Below are positions 57,348 to 64,000 of a stretch of DNA of 64,000 bases, piece after piece. The position numbers and the translations under genes are program-made. Numbering within the stretch: the stretch's first letter is position 1; each line of letters begins with the position of its first letter. The notes under the pieces are model-generated. The model was not told the origin of the DNA, made no database searches, and saw only the letters and a program-made list of their open reading frames with translations. The DNA comes from Calothrix parasitica NIES-267 (GTDB lineage Bacteria; Cyanobacteriota; Cyanobacteriia; Cyanobacteriales; Nostocaceae): contig NZ_AP018227.1 of the NCBI RefSeq assembly GCF_002368095.1, positions 4,799,782 through 4,863,781 of the forward strand. Direction: 5' to 3'.

Positions 57348-57521
57348 ATGATGGAAAATGTAATTGAAATAATTTTTGCTATTGGTGCAATTACTCGACA
57401 CGACCAAAACTGGTTATGTGAAGTCATGTTATCTAATAAAGCTCTTAATTACGAAGAAAATAAAAAAATTCGCAAACTTCACGAGCATGTACGGATGGGA
57501 TTTGTACATATTATTGATTAA
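57348..57521 (+). CDS. Small conserved-looking protein of 57 residues
   Basis: ATGATG at 57348 follows AAGGAGAT at a good distance (ACAAGGAGATTTC), so translation is likely. The product starts MMENVIEIIFAIGAITRHDQ, continues with WLCEVMLSN and ends KLHEHVRMGFVHIID. It is acidic-basic mixed with no membrane segment, helical by look. I do not recognise a family. Codon use is like that of the neighbours. It lies between the AAA-CHASE2 gene (same direction) and the HTH-AAA gene (convergent), with its own promoter-like block upstream, so it is probably transcribed independently. Confidence 0.7.
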   Translation: MMENVIEIIFAIGAITRHDQNWLCEVMLSNKALNYEENKKIRKLHEHVRMGFVHIID

Positions 57522-57554
57522 CGAGATTTCGGGCTAAGAGGTTCACCATTGATA

Positions 57555-57590
57555 AGTAGCAAGTAGCAAGTAGTAAGTAGCAAGTAAGGA
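57555..57590. repeat. Heptamer array (AGTAGCA)n
   Basis: About five units of AGTAGCA/AGTAGTA between the small ORF and the convergent HTH-AAA gene. Confidence 0.85.
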
Positions 57591-57719
57591 ATAAAAACGC
57601 AGCCATAAACAGTAATATGCCGGTGAGATTATACGAAGTATCAAATATCCCTAATCCCTAATAGTGGTTGATTAAATAATCAAAAAATAACTTAAAATAC
57701 AAATAAAAAATAGTTTATC

Positions 57720-59150
57720 TTAGTTCAAATAGTTGCTGAAATATTTCCTATATAAATCGCAACTGACAGAAACTTGATTGCCATGATAGTTAATTAACCC
57801 CATGCTATGTAATTTAAAGCCTTGTATTTGTTCTAGGTCAATCGGTTTATCCGAATCTAACACTTTTTTAAAAGCTGATACTAACTCGGTATCTTTATGA
57901 AGCAGACGCAGGTTCCGTTGTAAAACATCTCGATAAATACCCGCATCGGTCGCAGCAGTTTCTAATAATTCTTCAAAAGTAAGCTCCTGACACTTTAAAT
58001 AATAGAATGCTAGTCGAATTAAATAAGGATGTCCTGCAACTAAATTCATTAACTGATTTAAATCATCAGAACTCAAATTAAGTTGATGACGCAACATTAA
58101 TTCTTGAACTTGTTCTCGATTCAAAGGCTCTAATTCGATTCTTAAACCTACATTTAAAGGTGACTGGTTAATATCTAAAGGAATATAAATTTCTGTAGAA
58201 TGAACCATTATTAATCGCAGTTTCTTCCAGTTAGCATCAGCCTTAGTTCTTTCGTGCCAAAAACGCAGTAAGCTAAAAAATTCTTTAGCAATCTGCGGAT
58301 GCTCAATAATTTCGTTAACTTCTTCTAAAGCTAACACTAGCGGACTGTCAATTTGTTGTAAAATACATGCTTGAATATATAAGTTACAACTCATTTTGGA
58401 ACCAAGTTCTTCGTCCCAATAATCATTAATATCTGATTCTAATTTTAGCTGTCGAGCTAAATTAACGCATATCCAACGCAACAAGCGATTAAAATCAGTT
58501 AAAATCGAATTATCTGCTTGTTGAAAATGTAATAATGCTGTTTTACAATTCTCGTTTGCTGCATAAGCTAAAACTCTATTCATCAAAGAAGTTTTACCCA
58601 TTTGTCTTGGTGCTTTAATACGAATAAAAGCACCAGGATTCAAAATAGTTTGATAGCATCTTTCTTCATGGTTGCCTCTAACTATATACAAAGCAGAATC
58701 TAAAGCAACACTATCTTGAGGAAATTCTAAATCTGCACCTGCTAAAGGCTTTTTTTCTTCGTAAATGCACTTACATGAATATTCAGCAGCTTCAACATCT
58801 AACGTTTGGGAATCTGCTTCTTCTTCTGAGAAAATTTGTGTTGATTGTTGACGATTAGAAGCTTCCTGAGAAGTTTGGTTTTTTATCCATCGATTAACTA
58901 CAGAATGGAGATTAGTTTTAGTAACTTTTTCTCCAAAAGCTTTTGAAAGGAGTCTCCATAATTTTGGACCGACTCCTTGCTTTATGTAATTACCAGAATA
59001 TCCAAGTTCGGTAGCTATTTGCTCGTAAGTTTTTTTAGTTTTATTCCAAGATTCCTGTAAGATGATTTTTTGAGTATCGTTAAAATGCTCTCCCGTTTTA
59101 ATATAAATAACGTTTTCAATGTATTCTAGTATTTCATCCGTGTTATCCAT
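57720..59150 (-). CDS. HTH (vMAP-type) plus AAA-like ATPase protein
   Basis: The 476-residue protein has an N-terminal DNA-binding-like module (about 15-90): LQESWNKTKKTYEQIATELGY, then SGNYIKQGVGPKLWRLLSKA and FGEKVTKTNLHSVV. This is the HTH seen at the start of many cyanobacterial WD40, NACHT and vWA-MoxR-associated proteins. After a linker comes an AAA_35-type NTPase (about 145-470): Walker A APRQMGKTSLMNR and Walker B-like LVLALEEVNEI, then AGHPYLIRLAFYYL. It is soluble. The DUF928 gene lies 34 bases upstream in the same direction, so they form an operon. The ATPase domain is homologous to the one fused to CHASE2 at 54344. Confidence 0.85.
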   Translation of the reverse strand: MDNTDEILEYIENVIYIKTGEHFNDTQKIILQESWNKTKKTYEQIATELGYSGNYIKQGVGPKLWRLLSKAFGEKVTKTNLHSVVNRWIKNQTSQEASNRQQSTQIFSEEEADSQTLDVEAAEYSCKCIYEEKKPLAGADLEFPQDSVALDSALYIVRGNHEERCYQTILNPGAFIRIKAPRQMGKTSLMNRVLAYAANENCKTALLHFQQADNSILTDFNRLLRWICVNLARQLKLESDINDYWDEELGSKMSCNLYIQACILQQIDSPLVLALEEVNEIIEHPQIAKEFFSLLRFWHERTKADANWKKLRLIMVHSTEIYIPLDINQSPLNVGLRIELEPLNREQVQELMLRHQLNLSSDDLNQLMNLVAGHPYLIRLAFYYLKCQELTFEELLETAATDAGIYRDVLQRNLRLLHKDTELVSAFKKVLDSDKPIDLEQIQGFKLHSMGLINYHGNQVSVSCDLYRKYFSNYLN

Positions 59151-59184
59151 TACGACTTTATTATAATTACTTCATTGATTCATT

Positions 59185-59922
59185 TTATTTCTTTATAGTA
59201 TTATATCTATTTTGTTTAATATCTATACTTGCTAAAAAATTAATCCATAGCGAATTTAAACTGCTATCATTAGGATTTGCTTCATTTGCTTCTTTTAAAA
59301 CCTTTACTAAATCGTACCAGTAACCATTTTGAGCATACCACCGAGCTTGCTCTATAGCAGTTTTATCATTCAAATTAGTATTAATAGAATTTACATCAAT
59401 ACGTTTTACCCAACCTTCTAATTGTGGGTGTTCCACATCTACAACATCTCCACAAACAAAGGCTAGTTTCCATTTGTAGTTTTTCCCGATTTCTAAGGAA
59501 GGTCTATCTTTTGGTAAGCTAAAACTGACAACTTTCTCATCAGCTTTTATCGGTAAAAAAACAGTTTCATGATATTCTTCAGTTTCATCTTGAAAGGCTA
59601 AAACAACCTGTTTTGCTGAAGTTTTAGGCAAATAAACGTAAATAGATGGAATTTCTTGCAAAGTCCATCCAAAATTACCTTTTGGAATTAAAGCTTTTAT
59701 TGGTTCTTCATTTGAAGAACATCTGCTTTGGTCTGGGTCTCTCGAACCTCCTCCCGATGTATCTGGTGGTTCACCGTCTGGAGGTGGTTCAAACTGTATT
59801 GGAGCAGTAATAACACTTATATTTTGTTGGCTATCTGCTGACTTCGAGAATACAAACAACAATAACTGCGAACATAAGCCAATACTTAATAATTTGTAAG
59901 ATAATTTTAATAGTTTGTTCAT
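59185..59922 (-). CDS. DUF928 family secreted protein
   Basis: The 245-residue protein has an N-terminal signal sequence (about 1-32, LLSIGLCSQLLLFVFSKSADSQ). The DUF928 landmarks follow: FEPPPDGEPPDTSGGGSRDP, ALIPKGNFGWTLQEIPSIYVYLPKTSA, VSFSLPKDRPSLEIGKNYKW and a final helical part with ARWYAQNGYWYDLVKVLKEA. The function of DUF928 is unknown; members are cyanobacterial and, as far as I recall, often lie near CHASE2 and CHAT genes, as here. It should be periplasmic or exported. It is the first gene of a two-gene operon with the HTH-AAA protein. Confidence 0.85.
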   Translation of the reverse strand: MNKLLKLSYKLLSIGLCSQLLLFVFSKSADSQQNISVITAPIQFEPPPDGEPPDTSGGGSRDPDQSRCSSNEEPIKALIPKGNFGWTLQEIPSIYVYLPKTSAKQVVLAFQDETEEYHETVFLPIKADEKVVSFSLPKDRPSLEIGKNYKWKLAFVCGDVVDVEHPQLEGWVKRIDVNSINTNLNDKTAIEQARWYAQNGYWYDLVKVLKEANEANPNDSSLNSLWINFLASIDIKQNRYNTIKK

Positions 59923-60309
59923 TTTTTGATAATTAGTCTTTTTATATGCATCTGTCTAAAGGAATAACTTAGTAACTCAGTCAGAATACTTTCAATCTAT
60001 ACTTGTTTTAGCTACGTTGTTATGTAGTTTTACATTGTCAACCAAGAAATTACTGATTCTATAAATATTGACTTCTTAGATAAGTTTGCAATAGTTAAAG
60101 CTACTGTCCGATTGTTTTGCTTGTCAATAGTATTAAGGAAAGATATCAACTTTTATCAACTTTTATCAACTTTCGCCGAAAAGATATCAACTTTTGCTTA
60201 TTGGCATTTTCATATCTCCTTTGCCATACTTTACGAAGACTTAACTTGGTATAGATAATAACTCATTCCAAAGATAGAGTTAGGTGAAGAATTTATTATA
60301 GGAAGCATC
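59923..60309. other. Divergent spacer with regulatory-looking repeats
   Basis: It contains the promoters of the divergent DUF928 operon and the gene at 60310, including the TATCAACTTT repeats at 60144-60195. No gene is seen. Confidence 0.6.
60144..60195 (+). promoter_or_regulatory. TATCAACTTT repeats upstream of the gene at 60310
   Basis: Three adjacent units of ATCAACTTTT/ATCAACTTTC and one more at 60184 after a short gap. CTTTGCCATACTT (60219-60232) and TATAGATAATAA (60250-60261) follow. The same order of blocks is seen before the small ORF at 57348. Confidence 0.55.
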
Positions 60310-61074
60310 ATGAATCAAGCATTAACGGTTCAAGAATTAGCAATAGTCGTCGCTGCAAAAGACCTCAAACCTTCTATTATCACTCCAGATTTTCTCAAAT
60401 ATAGCGGTATTGTTCCTGGAAATTGGGAATTTACCCAAAAGCCAGTAATTAACAGTAATAATGCTAAATTTAGCTTTAAAAATGGTGTAAATATTATCGC
60501 CGAAGCTAATCGGGTGATTTTTGCGGAAGCTGTTGCCAATAAAAACACCGAAACGATTTTGGCTCCGACAATTATCAGTAAATTTACTGGAGCGTTACCC
60601 AATTTAGATTTCCAAGCAATTGGAATTAACCCTAGGGGTTTTGTGGCTTTTGGGGAAGAAGACGCTGGACGTAAATTTATTACCGAAAAGTTACTGGCTC
60701 CGGGAACTTGGCAAGAGGAAGGGGAGGAAGCAATGCGAGCGTCTCTTAACTTGATGTATAAGCTCAGACGCGCTCCTTTGGCTTTGAATATTACCGAAGC
60801 AGCTTTGAATCAGAAGGATAAAAGCATTCCTATCGTGATTTTTAGCGGTAGCTTTAGCTATCAAGTTATAGGGAAAACTGTCGAGCAGAAACTTAGTTAT
60901 GTAAATCAAGTTATTGGCAATTGGTTTACCGATATTACTGCTTTCTCTAGCTTGGTGAACGATAAGTTTTTGGCTGATGTGACCGGGAATATTTCATTGA
61001 CGGAAGCAGCGATAGAGATTGCTGAAAATAATTCTGACGGTTCGGATTTATTCGCTGTTGGTGCGGGGGCTTAA
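60310..61074 (+). CDS. Conserved cyanobacterial protein of unknown function
   Basis: The 254-residue protein shows blocks I associate with a cyanobacterial family without assigned function: IITPDFLKYSGIVPGNWEF, FKNGVNIIAEANRVIFAEA, LPNLDFQAIGINPRGFVAFG and VIFSGSFSYQV. There is no signal peptide or membrane segment; the middle is mixed alpha/beta. The ATG follows ATAGGAAGC. The end of the protein (IAENNSDGSDLFAVGAGA) is Gly/Asp/Ser-rich. It lies 580 bases before the giant LamG protein gene, in the same direction, separated by a repeat-rich spacer, and shares an upstream block with the small ORF at 57348. Confidence 0.8.
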   Translation: MNQALTVQELAIVVAAKDLKPSIITPDFLKYSGIVPGNWEFTQKPVINSNNAKFSFKNGVNIIAEANRVIFAEAVANKNTETILAPTIISKFTGALPNLDFQAIGINPRGFVAFGEEDAGRKFITEKLLAPGTWQEEGEEAMRASLNLMYKLRRAPLALNITEAALNQKDKSIPIVIFSGSFSYQVIGKTVEQKLSYVNQVIGNWFTDITAFSSLVNDKFLADVTGNISLTEAAIEIAENNSDGSDLFAVGAGA

Positions 61075-61655
61075 AACCCGCTTGGGGTTGCAAACCTCCG
61101 CAGTTGCTACAACCGAGGGAACCTCGGCAACGCACTGCTCTCCAAGCTGATAGCGAAAGTCCATTGAAATGGACTGAGACTCGTTTTTATTAATCACAAC
61201 GGCTGAAATTTCAGTCCTATTTATAGCGAAAAGTGCGGTCTTGGGGGTTTCCCCCAAGAGCAACTTTTCAAGACAGGACTTGTGCTATTAGACTGGGGTT
61301 TGCAACCCCAGTCGGGTAACGATGAAAACCCATTAATCCGATTAACCGTTCCCAAAAGCTTGGGTAATATCGCGGATGCAAATCCCAACAAATTTATCAG
61401 AAAATAACTTTCAAGAATAGCAGAAAAACCCACAAAACTTTCAGATTTTACAACCCTTCGTCATCTGCAAAGTTTTCTCAAAAGCTATTTCAACAACTAA
61501 TTTTCAGATAACTGAAATATTCGCGATATCACCCAACCCAATTGACTTGGGATAAAAATTTTCTGATGATTATTTGTTTGTTAAAACATTAAGCAGTTTG
61601 ACAATAAATGCTCAAAAAATTAGTTGAAATTTAGAATTAATAAGGAATCAAAATA
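61075..61655. other. Spacer with several palindromic repeats
   Basis: It holds AGTCCATTGAAATGGACT (about 61157-61174), GGCTGAAATTTCAGTCC (about 61201-61217), the family B hairpin core CTTGGGGGTTTCCCCCAAG (about 61240-61258), and GACTGGGGTTTGCAACCCCAGTC (around 61290-61313). These are dispersed cyanobacterial repeats. The final 200 bases are AT-rich and probably hold the promoter of the gene at 61656. Confidence 0.65.
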
Positions 61656-64000
61656 ATGACTACTAATAAGCCTGAAATTAATATTTCTAATTACACTCCT
61701 GAAATTTATGAAACTGCTGTAGATTTCGGTGATGCAGCTTCTTTTGATGGGATTGATGATTATGTACAAGTGCCAAATTCTAGCGAGTTAGAGTTAACTG
61801 ACGGTACGATTGAGTTTTGGGTTAAACCAGATTGGGCAGCAAATAGTAAAAATTTCAATCCAGCAGTTTTAGCGAATCGGGATACCAGTGGTACTCGTTA
61901 CAGTATTCATATTCGCAGGAATCTCAATGGTGTTGACTTGTGGAATGGTTCTCAAGTCGGAACAGTTTTATATAATTTTGAGCAAGGAAATTGGTATCAT
62001 GTAGCTCTGGTAGAAACTGGAACATCAACCGAAGTCTTTATTAATGGTGAGTTTCAAGGTTCTATGAGTAGAGGATTCTCTGCAGCTACAGGGAAAGATT
62101 TCCATATTGGTTCTTCTGATGGCGCAATTACATTTTTTGAAGGTGAAATTGATGAAGTCCGTATCTGGAATAAAGCTCGTACTCAAGAGGAAATCCAAGA
62201 AAATCTTCATACAAAGCTTACAGGAACAGAAGACGGTTTAGCTGCTTACTACAACTTTGATAATGATTCAGGAACAACCATTATTGACGGAACGGGAAGT
62301 AATAATGGAACCCTGAATAATGGAGATGGTAATAACTTAGTTGGTTCTAATATTGGATATACTCTAACTGACTGGGAAGTAACTGAAACTCCCGTTGTCA
62401 AGATTGCTGAAGGTGAAACAGAAGCAACCATAACTGTTGCTAAAATTGATGATGAAATCGCAGAATATACAGCAGAAACCGTTACGGTAACATTAAACGA
62501 TTCGGATAATTATGACTTAGATACTAGTAATCAAACCGCAACGGTAACATTGAATGATGATGATGAAGCAGGAATTGAATTTGCGAAGTTAACTACTTCA
62601 GATGGTACGGTTGTAGCTACATCTTTAGAATATTACAACAACACCGTAGTAACTTCTGAAGTCGCAACAATTGAATTAGAAGTTACATCGGATTACGCAA
62701 ATGGTAATGTAGGGTTAAAAATAGCTTCTGGAGATGATTCTTACACCTTAACTGCGGGAACTCAATTAAGTTTTAGTGATGGCGCTCTAGTTACGGTTGA
62801 TACCGATACAACAATTTCTACTGGTGATGCAGTAACTCTGGTTCCAGTTACTTTTGTCAATGCGATCGCCACTCAAGAAACCGTTAGTTTTACAGACGAG
62901 CAAAGCGGTACTGCCATTGAAGTAGGAGTAAGCACTGGTTACAATCCAATAACTGGGGAAGTTGGATTACAAATTAGTTCTGGTGTTGATGCATTAACAT
63001 TTAGCAACGGAACTGAACTAACCTTTAGTAACGGTGCAGTAGTTACCCTAACACAAGATACAACTATCTCCTCTTCTACAGAAACTTTAGTTCCTGTATC
63101 CTTTGCAAATCAAATTCTTAGCAACGAAACCAGTGAAATAGAGTTACCCGGAGAAGACAACACTACATTCGGAGTACGACTCAACAGTCAACCAACGGAC
63201 GATGTTACCCTCACTTTAACTATTGGTGACAGTACAGAAGGACAATTTGCGAATAGTACTTCAACTCAGACTTTAAACTTCACTACGGAAAATTGGGATA
63301 CTTACCAAGAAGTAACCTTGTACGGTGTTGATGATGATATCGATGACGATGCTGGGGAGGATGAAAACAGCAATACAGTCTACGACTACAGTATTGATGT
63401 AACTACTACTAGTCAAAATGACTCAAATTACAATCTTCAAATTAGTGATGCTGTATTTGTCAATAACCAAGATAATGAAAGTACAGAAGATAGCAACAAT
63501 AATGTAAATACAAATAATAGCGCCACAAATATAGCAAGCATTAACGTTATCAACAGCGAATTAAGCGAAGACGGAAGCACTACAGCTGAATTTGAAATTA
63601 ACTTGAGCGAAGCGGCACCCGAAGGTGGTGTTTATGTAAAATACGAAATTGGTGATGGTACTGGAACAATTGGTGATGGTACTGGAACAATTGGTGAAGA
63701 TATCTTCGCATATACGCTTATTGGCGATGATAATCCTTTGAATAGTTATTCCACTGGTTCATTATCCAATTTGTTTCTTCCAGGAAGCAGCCCCATTTTT
63801 GTTGATATTGATGGTGACGAAGATTTAGATGTTTTTATTGGTAGAAGTGAAGGTACATTTCGTCCTGGTGGAATTGATTACTATGAAAATACAGGAGATA
63901 AAAGCAATCCTATTTTTACAGAGCGTACTAGTAGCGACAATCCCCTTAATCAAGTTTCATTAAGTTCAAATGTACCTAGCTTTGTAGATATCGATAACGA
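61656..64000 (+). CDS. Giant LamG/Calx-beta/FG-GAP surface or secreted protein (3' end outside window)
   Basis: The frame is open from ATG 61656 (after TAAGGAATC) to the window end, 781 codons so far. An N-terminal LamG/concanavalin-like domain (about 25-195) has FDGIDDYVQVPNSSELEL, TIEFWVKPDW, WYHVALV and GEIDEVRIWNKART. Calx-beta-like parts follow (EGETEATITVAKIDDEIAEY and similar). Later an Asp-rich stretch and FG-GAP/VCBS-like repeats begin (PIFVDIDGDEDLDVFIGRSEG, PSFVDIDN). There is no signal peptide, as usual for cyanobacterial type I-secreted adhesins with C-terminal RTX repeats. A duplicated 18-base unit (GDGTGTIGDGTGTIG) lies near 63651-63692. Adhesion, matrix binding or calcium binding are likely roles. 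Confidence 0.85.
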   Translation, partial: MTTNKPEINISNYTPEIYETAVDFGDAASFDGIDDYVQVPNSSELELTDGTIEFWVKPDWAANSKNFNPAVLANRDTSGTRYSIHIRRNLNGVDLWNGSQVGTVLYNFEQGNWYHVALVETGTSTEVFINGEFQGSMSRGFSAATGKDFHIGSSDGAITFFEGEIDEVRIWNKARTQEEIQENLHTKLTGTEDGLAAYYNFDNDSGTTIIDGTGSNNGTLNNGDGNNLVGSNIGYTLTDWEVTETPVVKIAEGETEATITVAKIDDEIAEYTAETVTVTLNDSDNYDLDTSNQTATVTLNDDDEAGIEFAKLTTSDGTVVATSLEYYNNTVVTSEVATIELEVTSDYANGNVGLKIASGDDSYTLTAGTQLSFSDGALVTVDTDTTISTGDAVTLVPVTFVNAIATQETVSFTDEQSGTAIEVGVSTGYNPITGEVGLQISSGVDALTFSNGTELTFSNGAVVTLTQDTTISSSTETLVPVSFANQILSNETSEIELPGEDNTTFGVRLNSQPTDDVTLTLTIGDSTEGQFANSTSTQTLNFTTENWDTYQEVTLYGVDDDIDDDAGEDENSNTVYDYSIDVTTTSQNDSNYNLQISDAVFVNNQDNESTEDSNNNVNTNNSATNIASINVINSELSEDGSTTAEFEINLSEAAPEGGVYVKYEIGDGTGTIGDGTGTIGEDIFAYTLIGDDNPLNSYSTGSLSNLFLPGSSPIFVDIDGDEDLDVFIGRSEGTFRPGGIDYYENTGDKSNPIFTERTSSDNPLNQVSLSSNVPSFVDIDN

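Overview
The window looks like chromosomal DNA of a filamentous, probably heterocyst-forming cyanobacterium. Evidence: psaC (photosystem I), an xisH/xisI pair, multi-GAF and hybrid histidine-kinase genes, scattered HIP1 octamers (GCGATCGC, for example near 28902, 33670, 44622, 50468 and 55178), abundant heptanucleotide tandem repeats of the STRR type, AT-rich DNA and many small palindromic repeats between genes. The genus cannot be fixed from the sequence. No tRNA, rRNA, CRISPR array, transposase or phage gene was found.

Region 1 (1-17463, + strand) is an exopolysaccharide locus of Wzx/Wzy type: two flippases, two WecG/TagA/CpsF glycosyltransferases, three family 2 and one family 4 glycosyltransferases, a pyruvyl-transferase family protein, an O-antigen ligase/polymerase, a Wzc-like chain-length/ATPase protein and a hexapeptide acyltransferase. 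Together they would build, decorate, flip, polymerise and export a surface polysaccharide.

Region 2 (17531-28551, - strand) is a compact signalling operon reading from 28551 down to 17531: a sugar-type solute-binding lipoprotein, a membrane hybrid kinase, an OmpR-Hpt-REC-REC-GGDEF regulator, a PAS-GAF-GAF kinase, a REC-PAS kinase and a lone receiver. It looks like one phosphorelay fed by a periplasmic ligand. It converges on the polysaccharide locus at a hairpin.

Region 3 (28981-41106) has a CPA1 Na+/H+ antiporter, a membrane-anchored dual-specificity phosphatase, a frameshifted serine hydrolase, a GH31 glucosidase, xisH/xisI bracketed by direct repeats, and a secreted S9 peptidase, separated by repeat-rich spacers with several MITE-like families, one nested in another.

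Region 4 (41107-51192) has a frameshifted triple-GAF protein, a PD-(D/E)XK-like orphan, a DUF3445 haem protein, and a - strand run of an EEP-family protein, an alpha/beta hydrolase lacking its nucleophile serine, an SDR protein, glutathione peroxidase and a DnaJ-pentapeptide protein.

Region 5 (51606-64000) has psaC and glmS, then an accessory block: AAA-CHASE2 protein, an unlisted 57-aa ORF, HTH-AAA protein, DUF928 secreted protein, a conserved protein of unknown function and the start of a giant LamG/Calx-beta/FG-GAP protein running off the window. The 57-aa ORF and the unknown gene share an unusual upstream repeat and promoter-like block. This block is the best candidate for an undescribed system. 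All domain assignments are by eye; no search was run.
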